A stretch of 64,000 nt of DNA from Dactylorhiza incarnata. Taxonomy: Eukaryota > Streptophyta > Magnoliopsida > Asparagales > Orchidaceae. The stretch spans positions 1,426,001 to 1,490,000 of the forward strand of contig JAWHQI010000272.1 in the NCBI GenBank assembly GCA_033032865.1, read 5' to 3'. The stretch's first letter is position 1. Each line of letters opens with the position of its first letter. The notes under the pieces were generated by a model. It ran no database searches. It was not told the DNA's origin and saw only the letters and a program-made list of their open reading frames with translations. This document shows, piece by piece, positions 1 to 9,654 of the stretch. The translations under genes and the position numbers were made by a program.

Positions 1-167
1 TATCAATTAATAGTAATTAATCAACATTGACCAATTAATTTATAGTAATTAATAATACTAACTATTATATTAATAATAATAATATTATTAATTAATACTA
101 ATTAATTAATAATAATATATTCCGCCATGAATGTATTAAGGCGGCTTCCATATGCGAGCGTCGGTGG
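1..167. repeat. Direct repeat, left copy of a bracketing pair
   Basis: This AT-rich block, built on attaatta and followed by a short G+C segment ending gcgagcgtcggtgg, recurs at 1724-1868 with only scattered differences. It may begin before the window. The pair brackets about 1.55 kb of unrelated, G+C-richer sequence. The ends lack the TG...CA of an LTR and I see no primer site, so I do not call it a retrotransposon. Confidence 0.7.
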
Positions 168-274
168 TCCCCATGAGGGGGGTTTGCTTGGGTGAACGCG
201 CGTGCGTAACATACCATCGCTCTTAAAAATTGACCTTGCCCTCATGGTCGAGCCGCCAATATTTATCCGGATCT

Positions 275-1345
275 TTAATAATGGCGGTTGGTGATAAAAA
301 ATTGAGAGCAGCTAGAGGGGGTGAGTGGAGGGGTCGAAAGGATGGTGGCCACACCATGATGGAGAGAGAAAAAAGAAGCATAAAATTGACAGCTAGGGGG
401 TGGCTTATGGGGGAAATGATGGGTGCAAGTAAAAGAATGTGGAAATAAAGAAGAAAGATGAGAAGTACTTAAAAAGGTTGGGAGTACGATAGTAGCTGGT
501 GGTAGGGAGGTTGGCGTGCAGCTCTGAAAAAGACAAGGGGACAAAGGGGTTTGTGGGGCCTGCTTGGAAAAATAAATGTGATTGCTGAGGTTGAAGTTGC
601 AGAGGGCGCATAAAGAGGATGGGTGCGGTGTTGCGGGTTCCAAGGGGAAGAAACAACAGAGGGCGTGCGGCTCAAGGGAAGCAAGCAACGTAGCAAGGCG
701 TGGAGATGAATCGAATAGGAGGGTTCCATGTTCGGCAATGACGATATGCAGAATGACCTGCAGACGCGCTGATGGGCGGCTGGACTGGTCGACGAGGGCC
801 GCTGGGGGGGGGGGTTCCGACTCCGGGGATGGACAGGATTGGTTGGCGCGGGCAGAGCTAGAGCTTGTAAGGATGGTGAGTGTGCGTTGGACCGGGTTGG
901 CCATGTTCTCAACGACGGGGTCCGCAGAACCGCAGGACGACATAAGGACATGGTCGCCGATGTTGGGGAAAATATGAAATTCCACGACAACAGATGCTCC
1001 TGTGGCCCATCGTATCTGTCCGTCGATGACAGCCTTGGCATGGGGAGGTGCTGAGCTATGACGACATGTTGGAGCTGCGTGGATCGCCTTGGGCGCAAAT
1101 GGCAGGGCGGACGCGATTGGGCCATTCTTCTGCGGCGCGGATGAGAAAGGGCACGAGAGAGGCTGATGGCCCCTTTCGTTCGTCGTCGGAGTTGGAGCGG
1201 GGAGAGGCTGGACTACCGGGTTCGTGGCTTGCAGATCTGAGCCCGTCAGGGAGGGAGCAACCTCCTGTGGTTCCCCGGTGAGGGCCAGCTGGCGAAGTGC
1301 CAGAGTCGATTCCTCCTTTATGCGTTTGGCGTTGGCGAGGTGCAT
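275..1345 (-). other. Long Pro/Ser-rich reading frame of unknown identity
   Basis: A 356-codon open frame on the minus strand. I do not recognise the product. The N-terminal part looks like a charged helix (LANAKRIKEE, then LALRQLAL); the rest is rich in Pro, Ser and Ala, with a proline run coded by a homopolymer G tract near 806-815. Upstream on the same strand another frame (MVRPAALRPL near 1470) runs toward it and may join through a one-base shift. A TATA-like tatatat lies near 1655-1662 on the minus strand. The frame lies wholly between the two direct repeats, so it could be the cargo of an unclassified element or a chance frame in biased sequence. The low-complexity composition argues for caution. 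Confidence 0.25.
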
Positions 1346-1723
1346 GATAATGAGGGCAGGCAGTCATAGCCCGGAGCTCGTTGCGAATGTCATGGATGAG
1401 GTCGAGGTCGAGCACGATGCTGGTTCCCGGAGGCTGCAAGGGCAGCGGGCGGAGAGCGGCAGGTCGGACCATTATTACTAAGCGGAAAGACGTGCGATCG
1501 AGAAGTAGACAATACGAACGAGATTGCATTAATTGAGAACAAGCATACAAAATACGATCTGGAGACAAGCTCCGACCAACTCTCGGAGGTTGGATGAGAG
1601 CCCAAATACTAGAACATTCAAGACAAAAATAACCCACATACCCCTCCCCCATATATAGATGAGGGAGGACACACATAATAAAAATGTACAAATAATATTA
1701 ATTAATATATTTAATTAAATCAA

Positions 1724-1868
1724 TATCAATTAGTAGTAATTAATCAACATTGGCCAATTAAGTAATAGTAATTAATAATACTAACTATTATATTAATATT
1801 AATAATAATTAATAACAATATTCCACAGTGAATGTATCAAGACGGCTTCCATATGCGAGCGTCGGTGG
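1724..1868. repeat. Direct repeat, right copy of the bracketing pair
   Basis: Second copy of the block at 1-167, with the same order of attaatta motifs and the same terminal ccatatgcgagcgtcggtgg. Immediately downstream (from about 1872) begins a different dispersed repeat that is also present at 53645. Confidence 0.7.
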
Positions 1869-1871
1869 AAG

Positions 1872-2499
1872 ATGTAGACAAATGCATGCACGCAATCTGA
1901 TGAACTAATGATGGCTAACCCTAAACCCTAATGTGATGCTCATGAGTAACCATGCAAATAATTCCGAAATACAAATAATCAAACAATATAAACTGTAATA
2001 TGTCGCACATGCATCACAATTAATCACAAATATCACAATTTAAGTAAGCAGATAAATAGAAAGGGGTAGCCCGATGTACAAAGCATCCCTACGCAGCGAG
2101 GGTCCGGGAAAGGGTCCCACCACAAGGGTGAAATGTAGGCAAACCTTACCTTGCATTTTTGCAAGAGGCTGCTTCAAGGACTCGAACCCGTGACCTCTGA
2201 GGTCACACGTCGACACCTTAACCGGTGCGCCAAGTCTCCCCTTCAAGTAAGCAGATAAATAATGCACCTAAATGAGTTTGCACTAAAATTAAGTGACAGG
2301 TGAATAAGAAACACACGTCTATTGAAAGCGAAATAGTCTAAATATTTTAGAGCATAAAATTTCTAATAATAAAGGCAGCTCACCAAGTAATTTGTATCGG
2401 GGATTAGGGAAAATCTGGAGGCGGTCGTGACTGCCCCGAAGGAGAATGTGTTATGGGTGTTGTCGGGGTCGGGCATACTTGGGTAAGGGTGGGTGGCTG
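1872..2499. repeat. Dispersed repeat, left half, split by the copia element
   Basis: This stretch aligns by eye with 53645-54105, sharing for example aatgatggctaaccctaaac and gaaagcgaaatagtc. It has been interrupted twice: a SINE sits at 2059-2244 and the copia element enters at 2500. Its continuation lies at 50932 on the far side of the 48-kb insertion. Confidence 0.75.
2059..2244 (-). mobile_element. Au-like tRNA-derived SINE
   Basis: On the minus strand the element starts gaaggggagacttggcgcac. It has a pol III A box (tggcgcaccgg) and B box (ggttcgagtcc), then a body with the landmarks of the plant Au SINE: gcctcttgcaaaaatgcaag, then tttcccggaccctcg, ending near ctacccctttc. A perfect 17-bp target duplication, aagtaagcagataaata, lies at 2042-2058 and 2245-2261. 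The paralogous repeat at about 53813 keeps an unoccupied site. The element is about 186 bp, close to the usual Au length. The tRNA-like part is SINE, not a tRNA gene. Confidence 0.93.
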
Positions 2500-3587
2500 T
2501 GTTGGATCGATAAGCGCCCTTAGAGGAGGAGGGGGGGGGGGTGAATAAGGGAATAAAAATTTTTCTTATAATTTTATGAAAATGACTAAATTGTTTTAAA
2601 GTTAACAAGAGAGCAAAATAATAATTTAGCAAAAAGTAATTTGCAATAATAAAATTTACGCCAAATGAGAGAAATCAAGTAAACACAAATAGAGACATGA
2701 TTGTATTATATGAATAAGTGTTTACATAAATTTGATTTCAATATGACTAGAAATCGGAGGCGTACAATTGTTAATAACTTTTCCTTTTTTATACTGACTT
2801 GTATCCCCACAAACCGGTTCGCTTTAGCCTATCCTTCCCCGGATACAACCTCAAGCCGCTCTAGCCAATCCTTCCCTGGATATGGCCTCAAGCACCCCAT
2901 AGATCTAATCTCCTAGACCTAGTCGCCAACTCACGCGGCGAATTACTCCCTAAGCCGCGCAAGGACCTGGTCGCCAACATAAGGCGATTTTACTACAAAA
3001 TTACAATAATGAAATAAAGTAAATAACAAGAACTCCCTCTATGAGATTTCTGAAGTTGAGGATGAAGGATCGCTGTAGCATAAGCGGGGTTGAAGCGATC
3101 GTTCTTCGAATGCAGCGTGGGGGCTTCCTTCTCCAGAAATCTTCTTTGGCTTTGAGTGGGAGATGAACTTTCGGTAGAGTAGCAGCTCTGGAATTTTGGC
3201 ACAAGTAATCTCTCTGGAAGCTCTGACCAAAACGAGAGAGGAGCCATCAATTTATTGACCTTGGAGATAGCGCCTGCGGTAGCTCCTAGCGCCTGCGGTA
3301 GCATTCATGTGGAGCGGTTGCGAAACCGTCGGCGGCGTGGCGTTGTGCGCACGAACTTGAGCTAGCGCCAGGCGGTAGCGCTAGCGCTGGCGGTAGCGCT
3401 AGCGCCTGCGTTAACCCATAACGCTGGCGGTAGTGCTTTATTTCAGTTTGTTGGTTCCAAGCTGCTTTCTTCCTGTGGAGTATTGCACCTATAGTTCCTG
3501 CACACTATAAACACACGACAAGCAAGATCAAATACATTATGAGATTTGTTATTTTCAAACAAAAGGATGTGACACACATGTCCAACA
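2500..3587 (-). repeat. Copia 3' LTR (1088 bp)
   Basis: Matches 49864-50931 over its full length. I count roughly 50 substitutions by eye, plus a small indel in the G-run near 2521 and an indel of about 20 bp in the agcgcctgcggtagc motif cluster (about 3265-3430). It begins TGTTGGATCGA and ends CATGTCCAACA. The motif cluster repeats agcgc-tgcggtag several times and is the most variable part. Confidence 0.93.
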
Positions 3588-5489
3588 ATCTCTCATTTTT
3601 GATAATAACAAATCCTCTTAGCAAGAAATCAACAAATGTGTTTATGGTATATGATAAGCGAGATAAAAGTGCAACTATAGGATATGATAAGCATGAGAAT
3701 AATGCATACTCCCCCTATCGTAATGCTCCCCCTACATAAATGCAATTTATGTTTTACTCCCCCTAAATTACAAGAATTTGTCTCCCCTTAATCTTCTAGA
3801 TTTCTTTAATTAATCTCCCCCTTTTGGTATTATCAAAAGAAGGTGGGGTGAGGGTAGTAAGGAGACACTCCTTATAAATGATAAAACATGATCGAGCTTT
3901 TGTAATATAGATAATGATAAAGAGTTTAAGCATAATATATAAGAGATTTCAGAAAAATAAATAAGAGTATAGGCAAACGGAAGATTATAAAAAACATCTT
4001 TTTGTAAGCATGAAAATCATAAGTATAAATATGAGTTTAAGTTCAAAATGTAAAGATGTTTTAACCTCTTTGAAATCTCATAGTTTTACATAAAGTTACC
4101 AAGCATAAAATGAACTTATCAAAAAAAAAAAAACTATAATGTTACTTAATTTTAAGTTCAAGAGATACCAAAACATTGTAAAGATCATGCTAGGTTATCT
4201 AGTGTATTTCTTATATAAGGAGTAGTATAGATAAAACATTAGAATCCAATACTCATGAGAAGAAGTATTATGAAAGATAATGATGTGCACATAAGTGTAT
4301 TTTGAGCAAAACTAACAATTGATTTAAATCACAAAATACAAGACATATGTAGAGTAAAGTGCACAATAAAACACAAGTATATCAACTTTCACACACTTTT
4401 AATGCACACTATTTTATAAAAAGTGGTGTACTAAACAAGTGTTGGACAAGACACTTTATTATTCTTTCCAAGGTGCTCAACCTCACAATGCTTATGAAGA
4501 TTTATCAAGAGGTTCAAGTAGTGATTCGTGGAGTTATATTTGTCTATTTTTTGTTCACATTTGTGAGACAACATTCTCCGAATACACTTGTTTTGCAAAC
4601 CCAACAATTTTTTTTAAATCCAATCACTTTTCTTAATTTTTAAGTGCAATTCAAATGTAGTGTAGATAATAAACTTATGTAAGTTTTAATTCATTGTATA
4701 ATTACAATACACAAGCAAACATCTTTTAAATTTAAACACATATGTTGATTACCAACATAAGTGAGTGAAATGTATCATTATCAATCACAAAATATTTGCT
4801 CATACTTAGAGGTATGCTAAGCTTGGATCTACACATATTTTTCAATACAATTGATGCACTTAATTAGATATATCAAAGTATGATAAACAAAACAATGTTC
4901 ATGCTTGATATTAGCAATAAAGATCATACATTTTTTTTTGTTGTTTTGAAAATTTTTAATGAAATAAAAACAGAAAACCACAAAAACATATTTTTGTATT
5001 TTTGAATTTTGAAGTTTTGTAGTTGATTTTTCATAATATAAAAAAAAAAAAAACAAAAGTCAGACATACAAAAACCTAAGTAGTACATATAAACTAACAT
5101 ATTTTTTTATAGATTTTTAGAAAAAAAAAAAAACAGAAAAATTGAAGACTCACGCTAGCGCCGGCGTTAGTGCTAGCACGGCAAACGGTGAGAGAAATTT
5201 TGAGAATTTTAAAAGTCTGTTTTTTAATATTTATTAAGAGTCTTAATAGTAGTCTTATGCAGAAATTTTGTAATTTTTGTCTTGATTGCTCAAATTGCAT
5301 AAAACTTTAGCGTTTTTCAAATAACTCATCCTAAGATGTCTAAGACTCCTAATTCCAACCTTAACCTTTGAAACCTTGCATCAGGAAAAGATTTAGTGAA
5401 TATATCAGCAAGTTGAGAGTCCGTGCCAATGAAACTTATTCTAACATTTTCCTTTTTAATGCGATCTCTTATGAAATGATGACGTACAT
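3588..5489 (-). other. Copia 3' non-coding region between RNase H and 3' LTR
   Basis: About 1.9 kb of AT-rich sequence with no convincing frame on either strand; no env-like ORF is visible. On the minus strand it carries repeated polypurine boxes (agggggag near 3711-3735, 3757-3765 and 3822-3830). Directly next to the LTR is aaaaatgagagat (3588-3600), the likely polypurine tract. A palindromic motif, cgctagcgccggcgttagtg, at about 5154-5173 resembles the motif cluster of the LTR. Confidence 0.65.
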
Positions 5490-6095
5490 CTATATGTTTG
5501 GATTTAGAATGGTGTACTGGATTATTTGTAAGATCAATGCACTTTTGTTGTCACATTTCAATTCAATATGTTTTAGATGAAAACCAATGTCCTCTAGAGT
5601 TTGACTCATCCATAGTGCTTGTGCACAACAACTCCCTAATGCAATGTATTCAACCTCCGTGGTGGAGAGTGCAACCGAATTTTGCTTCCTACTAGACCAT
5701 GCAACTAATGAAGGTCCTAGAAAATGGCAAGTACCGCTAGTGCTTTTTCTATCAAGTGAACAACCGATGTAGTCCGAATCGGAATAATCGTGAAGTGTAA
5801 ATGTATTATTATGTGGGTACCATAATCCTAATCTAGTTGACCCAATTAGATACCTAAAAATTCGTTTAACCGCTTTTAAATGAGATTCTTTTGGATTGGC
5901 TTGAAATCGAGCACATAAGCATACGACAAACATGATATCGGGTCTAGTTGCACTTAGATAAAGTAGTGATTCTATAATACCTTTATATAAAGTTTGATCT
6001 ATAGAAATTCCCGATTCATCTTTTCCTAATTTTAGTGATGCACTCATTGGTGTAGAAGCTTGTTTAAGGTTTTCAAATTCAAAACGTTTAAGCAT
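5490..6095 (-). pseudogene. Copia RNase H domain
   Basis: An open stretch of 201 codons on the minus strand encodes the copia RNase H region. Family landmarks are visible: the end of RT (SATRPDIMF), HLKAVKRIFRYLIG, DYSDSDYIGCSLDRKSTSG, a WSSRKQNSVALST block, TEVEYIALG, and CDNKSALIL near the end. The normal C-terminal histidine region (ADHI-like) is replaced by other residues before the stop, so the end is eroded. It continues the RT fragment upstream (6096-7031) after stops. Part of a broken polyprotein. Confidence 0.9.
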
Positions 6096-7031
6096 ATAAT
6101 GGGCATATTTAGTTTAACATACAAAGATACCATCAATTCTTTGTGATATTTGAAAACCAAGAAAATAAGAAAGTTCTCCTACTAGACTCATTTCAAATTC
6201 ATTTTTTATCACTAAAATAACTTCATTACACAACTCTTCATTAGTAGATCCAAAAATAATATCATCAACCTATATTTGTAAAATAATCATATCATCATTG
6301 TTGTGCTTAATGAAGAGAGTATTATCCGCACTTCCCATAATATAACTGTGCTTTAATAAAAATGATGTAAGTCTTTCATACCATGCACGGGGCGCTTGTT
6401 TTAAACCATAAAGCGTTTTTTTCTAGTTTATAAACATGATTTGGAAATTTTTCACTAATAAAACCGGGGGGTTGTTCAACATAAACTTCTTCTTTTACAA
6501 ACCCGTTTAGAAAAGCACTTTTCACATCCATTTGAAATCGTTTTATTCTTTTAAAGCTTGCAAATGCTAGAAAAATTCTTATAGACTCTAATCTAGCAAC
6601 ATATGCAAAAGATTCATCAAAATCTATCCCATCGATTTGTGAATATCCTTGTGCTACTAAGCGTGCCTTATTTCTAATGATTCTAGACTCACCATCTAAT
6701 TTATTTTTATAAATCCATTTTACACCTACAACCGGGTGATTAGATCTTTCTACTAATTTCCAAACATTATGTCGCTCAAATTGTTCTAACTCTTCATTCA
6801 TTGGCAAAAACCAAAATTCATCATTTAAAGCGGTTGAAACATTTTTTGGTTCAATTTCGGAAACAAAACAAATATTTGAATAAGATTCATGAAGAGAAGA
6901 GCGAGTTCTTACCCCGATGGATGGTTCACCAATTATTAATTCTCGTGAATGATCCTTTGTGAATTTCAAGGCACTTGGAAGTACATATTCATCTTCCTTG
7001 GCCTCTTCTTCTTCTTTGGAAGGTTCTTCGT
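6096..7031 (-). pseudogene. Copia reverse transcriptase, broken
   Basis: On the minus strand an open run of 197 codons (6376-6969) carries the RT N-terminal blocks [53 protein letters not shown] and [20 protein letters not shown]. Downstream the frame breaks. The catalytic box is still readable near 6262-6275 but a TAG occupies the position just before VDD, and further stops follow before GELSYFLGFQIS. The N-terminal side reads into the Tat1 target duplication at 7027-7031 ([13 protein letters not shown]) and joins the integrase tail at 45724. This RT is inactive. Confidence 0.92.
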
Positions 7032-7968
7032 TGTTTACCCAGAAGACCGCTTCCGAATAACATTACTCACAGACCGGGCGGTCTGCGGATACAAGTCGCC
7101 CGGTTCAGGTTTTACAATGTCCATCAGCATCAATCCACACAGACTGGGCGGTCTGAGCATTCAGGTCGCCTCCAGAGATTGAAGGTCACCAAGGCCAAGT
7201 CCAAAACGGCAGACCGCGGTCTCAAGTCGGAGACCGCTCGGGTTGTGCTTTGAAAGCCATCAGGGTCCAAGTCTAGAAGGCAACCCGCGGTCTCAAGCTG
7301 GAGACCGCGCGGGTTACATCTTGAAGGCTTTACAAGGCTCAAGACCAGGCGACATGCCGCGTTCTCAAGGGAAAGCCGCGGTCTCAAGACGGAGACCGCC
7401 CGGATTGTGCCGTGAAGATCAGTAAGGACCAAGTCCAAGTAGACAAGCCGCGGTCTCAAGTCGGAGACCGCCCGGGTGGCATCATCACCTCGGTCACAGC
7501 ATCTCCAGCCCCTCTACGAGACAGACCGCAAGCGCAAGCCGCTAAGCCGCGCGGCTTCTTTCTTTTCTCCTTTCTGTATCTCGTCACCGCCTGCCCGATT
7601 CTCCTGTACCCGGGCAGGCGGTTATTTTATCCCTGCCCGTTCGGGCAGGCCCCCGATCCTATAAATATGGGGCAGCAACACTCCCAAGACACGCACACTC
7701 GAATCCATGAGCTCGCTTGTTTGAGCTGCGGTCTCAAGTTTTCCGTCTTGCGAATTGTCTGACCGGCCGGCTTCTGCTTTCCTGCACTTGTAACCCGCTG
7801 TAACCGATTCTTCTTAATAAAAGGAAAGCCCGTCACAAGAGTGACATTCGCCGTGACGGGCGAAGTCTGGCCTTGATCGCTGCTAGCGGCCTCGTTTTCT
7901 CCATCTAAAAAGTAACCGGCAGTCCGCAGCCTCCGATTTCCTTCGGAGGTGCGATTTCGGACTCAACA
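7032..7968 (+). repeat. Tat1 5' LTR (937 bp)
   Basis: About 97% identical by eye to 44781-45718. The U3 part contains four to five spaced copies of a hairpin module, gcggtctcaag...ggagaccgc, at about 7207-7475, each followed by cgggtt or a variant. A TATA box lies at 7660-7667 and transcription would start about 30 bp later. The sequence after the LTR (gaaacacgcgacc) should hold the primer site, but I could not match it to a tRNA. Confidence 0.93.
7660..7667 (+). promoter_or_regulatory. TATA box in Tat1 5' LTR
   Basis: tataaata inside the LTR, downstream of the hairpin modules. The same octamer sits at 45410-45417 in the 3' LTR. Placement about 630 bp into a 937-bp LTR fits a U3/R boundary near 7690. 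Confidence 0.7.
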
Positions 7969-8020
7969 GAAACACGCGACCTTCAGATCGCGGATTGTCG
8001 GTGAAATCCTCCTTGCCATA

Positions 8021-9654
8021 ATGTCAGACCGTCAGTTCCCCCTTGGAGACCGCTCCGATCACAGTGAGGACTCTTTGTGGGAAGCCTTGGAGCAATCCAG
8101 AAGAGAAGCCGAGCGGGCTCAGAGGGCGACTGATCAACGGTTGGACGCAATCAGTCAGACTTTGGCCATATTAACCGATCGGTTAGTTCCACAGCAAACC
8201 GCGGTTAATCAGGCGGTGACTCCGGTTCCTCCTCCGCCTCCACCTTACCCGCTACCACAAGCCGCCAACCTCCAACCCCAGCAAGAAGGTTTTGTGGCCA
8301 GGCAAAACTTCTACCAGGAAGCCGCGCACAGTATGCCGGCTCGAGTCCTCGATTTCCAGGGGGCGGCTTCTCATGCAGCCCGCCTGTCCTATCCGCCAGA
8401 AGGAGCAGCTCGCTTGTCATACCCGCCTGAAGCCACTGCTCACCCTTTCTGCCCGCCAGAAGCTGCTGCCCGGTCCTCTTACCAGGCGGCTTGTCTGCGA
8501 ATAGCCGCGGCTTCGGCGGCTTACTAGCCTGCTCCTCCATATGATGACATGGAAGAAACTTCTCCCTTCGTGGACGAAGTCCGGGGGAGCCAGCCCCTAA
8601 TAATTTCAGAGAACCTCGTCTGCCAGCTTTCAGTGGAGAAACTGATCCCACTGTTTATCTACAAGCCTTCGAGTCAGCCATCGCTCTAAGGACCTTAACT
8701 GATGCGACTAAGTGCAAACTCCTTGTGACATCATTCGAAGGACAAGCAAAGGAGTGGTTTTATGGGCTGCATCCCAAATCGATCAGTTGTTTTGCTGAGC
8801 TGCGAAGTGAGTTTTTGCTAAGATTCTCCACCTCAAGGAAGAGGAAAAGTGGCCCGGCGGCCCTTTTCGACATAAAGCAGCGGGAAGACGAAACGTGGGC
8901 CCGTTTCGTAGACCGCTTCCAGAAGGAGATCATGGAAGTCCAAAATGTGGACCCAGAGCTGTATAGGGTTGCCCTCATTCATGGCTTGAGGGAGGGCCCC
9001 CTAAAATTTGAAGCAAATATAAGGGAGCCCAGGACTTATCAGGAAATGATAAGTTTGGCAAATATGTTCATTAGAGGAGAAAAGAGCAATCCAGGCTATG
9101 TCGCAAAGCTGGTAAGCGACAAGGAGCAGTCCAATCCGTCCTTTCACCATCCGCCATCAAATCAGTCGCACTTTGAACCCCGTTCCCAGAGGGGAAGAAA
9201 CTACAAAACAAACAACCCTTTATTGGCCATCAACGGTTTCAGGATCAGAAACCGCCGTTGGCCATCGCTCCCGCTCCACCCGCTCCTCTTCCGCAAATCA
9301 TGCCGGTATACTTACCACAGTATACCGCGCAGCCACCTCCAGTCATTCCATCCACTCAATATGATGACTCGCAAGCGTCGTTCACTCCCTTAAATGTCAC
9401 CATGGACGAAGTGGTCTAGATCTTGCAGAAAAGGCTAGATTTCAAAAGGCCTGCTCCTCTGAAGTCGGATATTCGCAATCGAAATCCGAACATTTACTGT
9501 GAATACCATAAAGAGGGAGGGCATCTGACCGAAAACTGTCGGGCCCTTCGCTTGCTGATAGAGAGGCTCCTGGGAGAAGGAAAGCTCCGGGGCCTAGTTC
9601 GGAAAGACTCAACTGCTGAGCCAGCAGCTGAGAAGAAAAAAAGAGAAAGAAACC
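8021..9654 (+). pseudogene. Tat1 gag, decayed
   Basis: The start (MSDRQFPLGDRSDHSEDSLW) follows the LTR by about 50 bp and is followed by a charged helix (EQSRREAERAQRATDQRLDA) and a Pro-rich linker. A TAG at 8525-8527 and a shift near 8585 break it. The gag core is then readable: LPAFSGETDPTVYLQAFESA, EWFYGLHP, FAELRSEFLLRFSTS, MEVQNVDPELYRVALIHGLR. It shifts again near 9210 and meets a TAG at 9417-9419 before the zinc-knuckle region YCEYHKEGGHLTENC (CX2HX4HX4C) at about 9496-9540. The homologous part of Tat2 (EEIHLVQEVPGFALQMAFIVGLREG) supports the call. No intact gag can be made from this copy. Confidence 0.9.

Noticed and set aside
2175..2240. tRNA gene on the minus strand (A and B boxes present)
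   Set aside because: The boxes belong to the head of an Au-like SINE with target duplications; no tRNA cloverleaf end is present.
3588..5489. SIRE-type env-like ORF in the copia 3' region
   Set aside because: No frame longer than about 100 codons and no recognisable features; the sequence is AT-rich noise with purine boxes.
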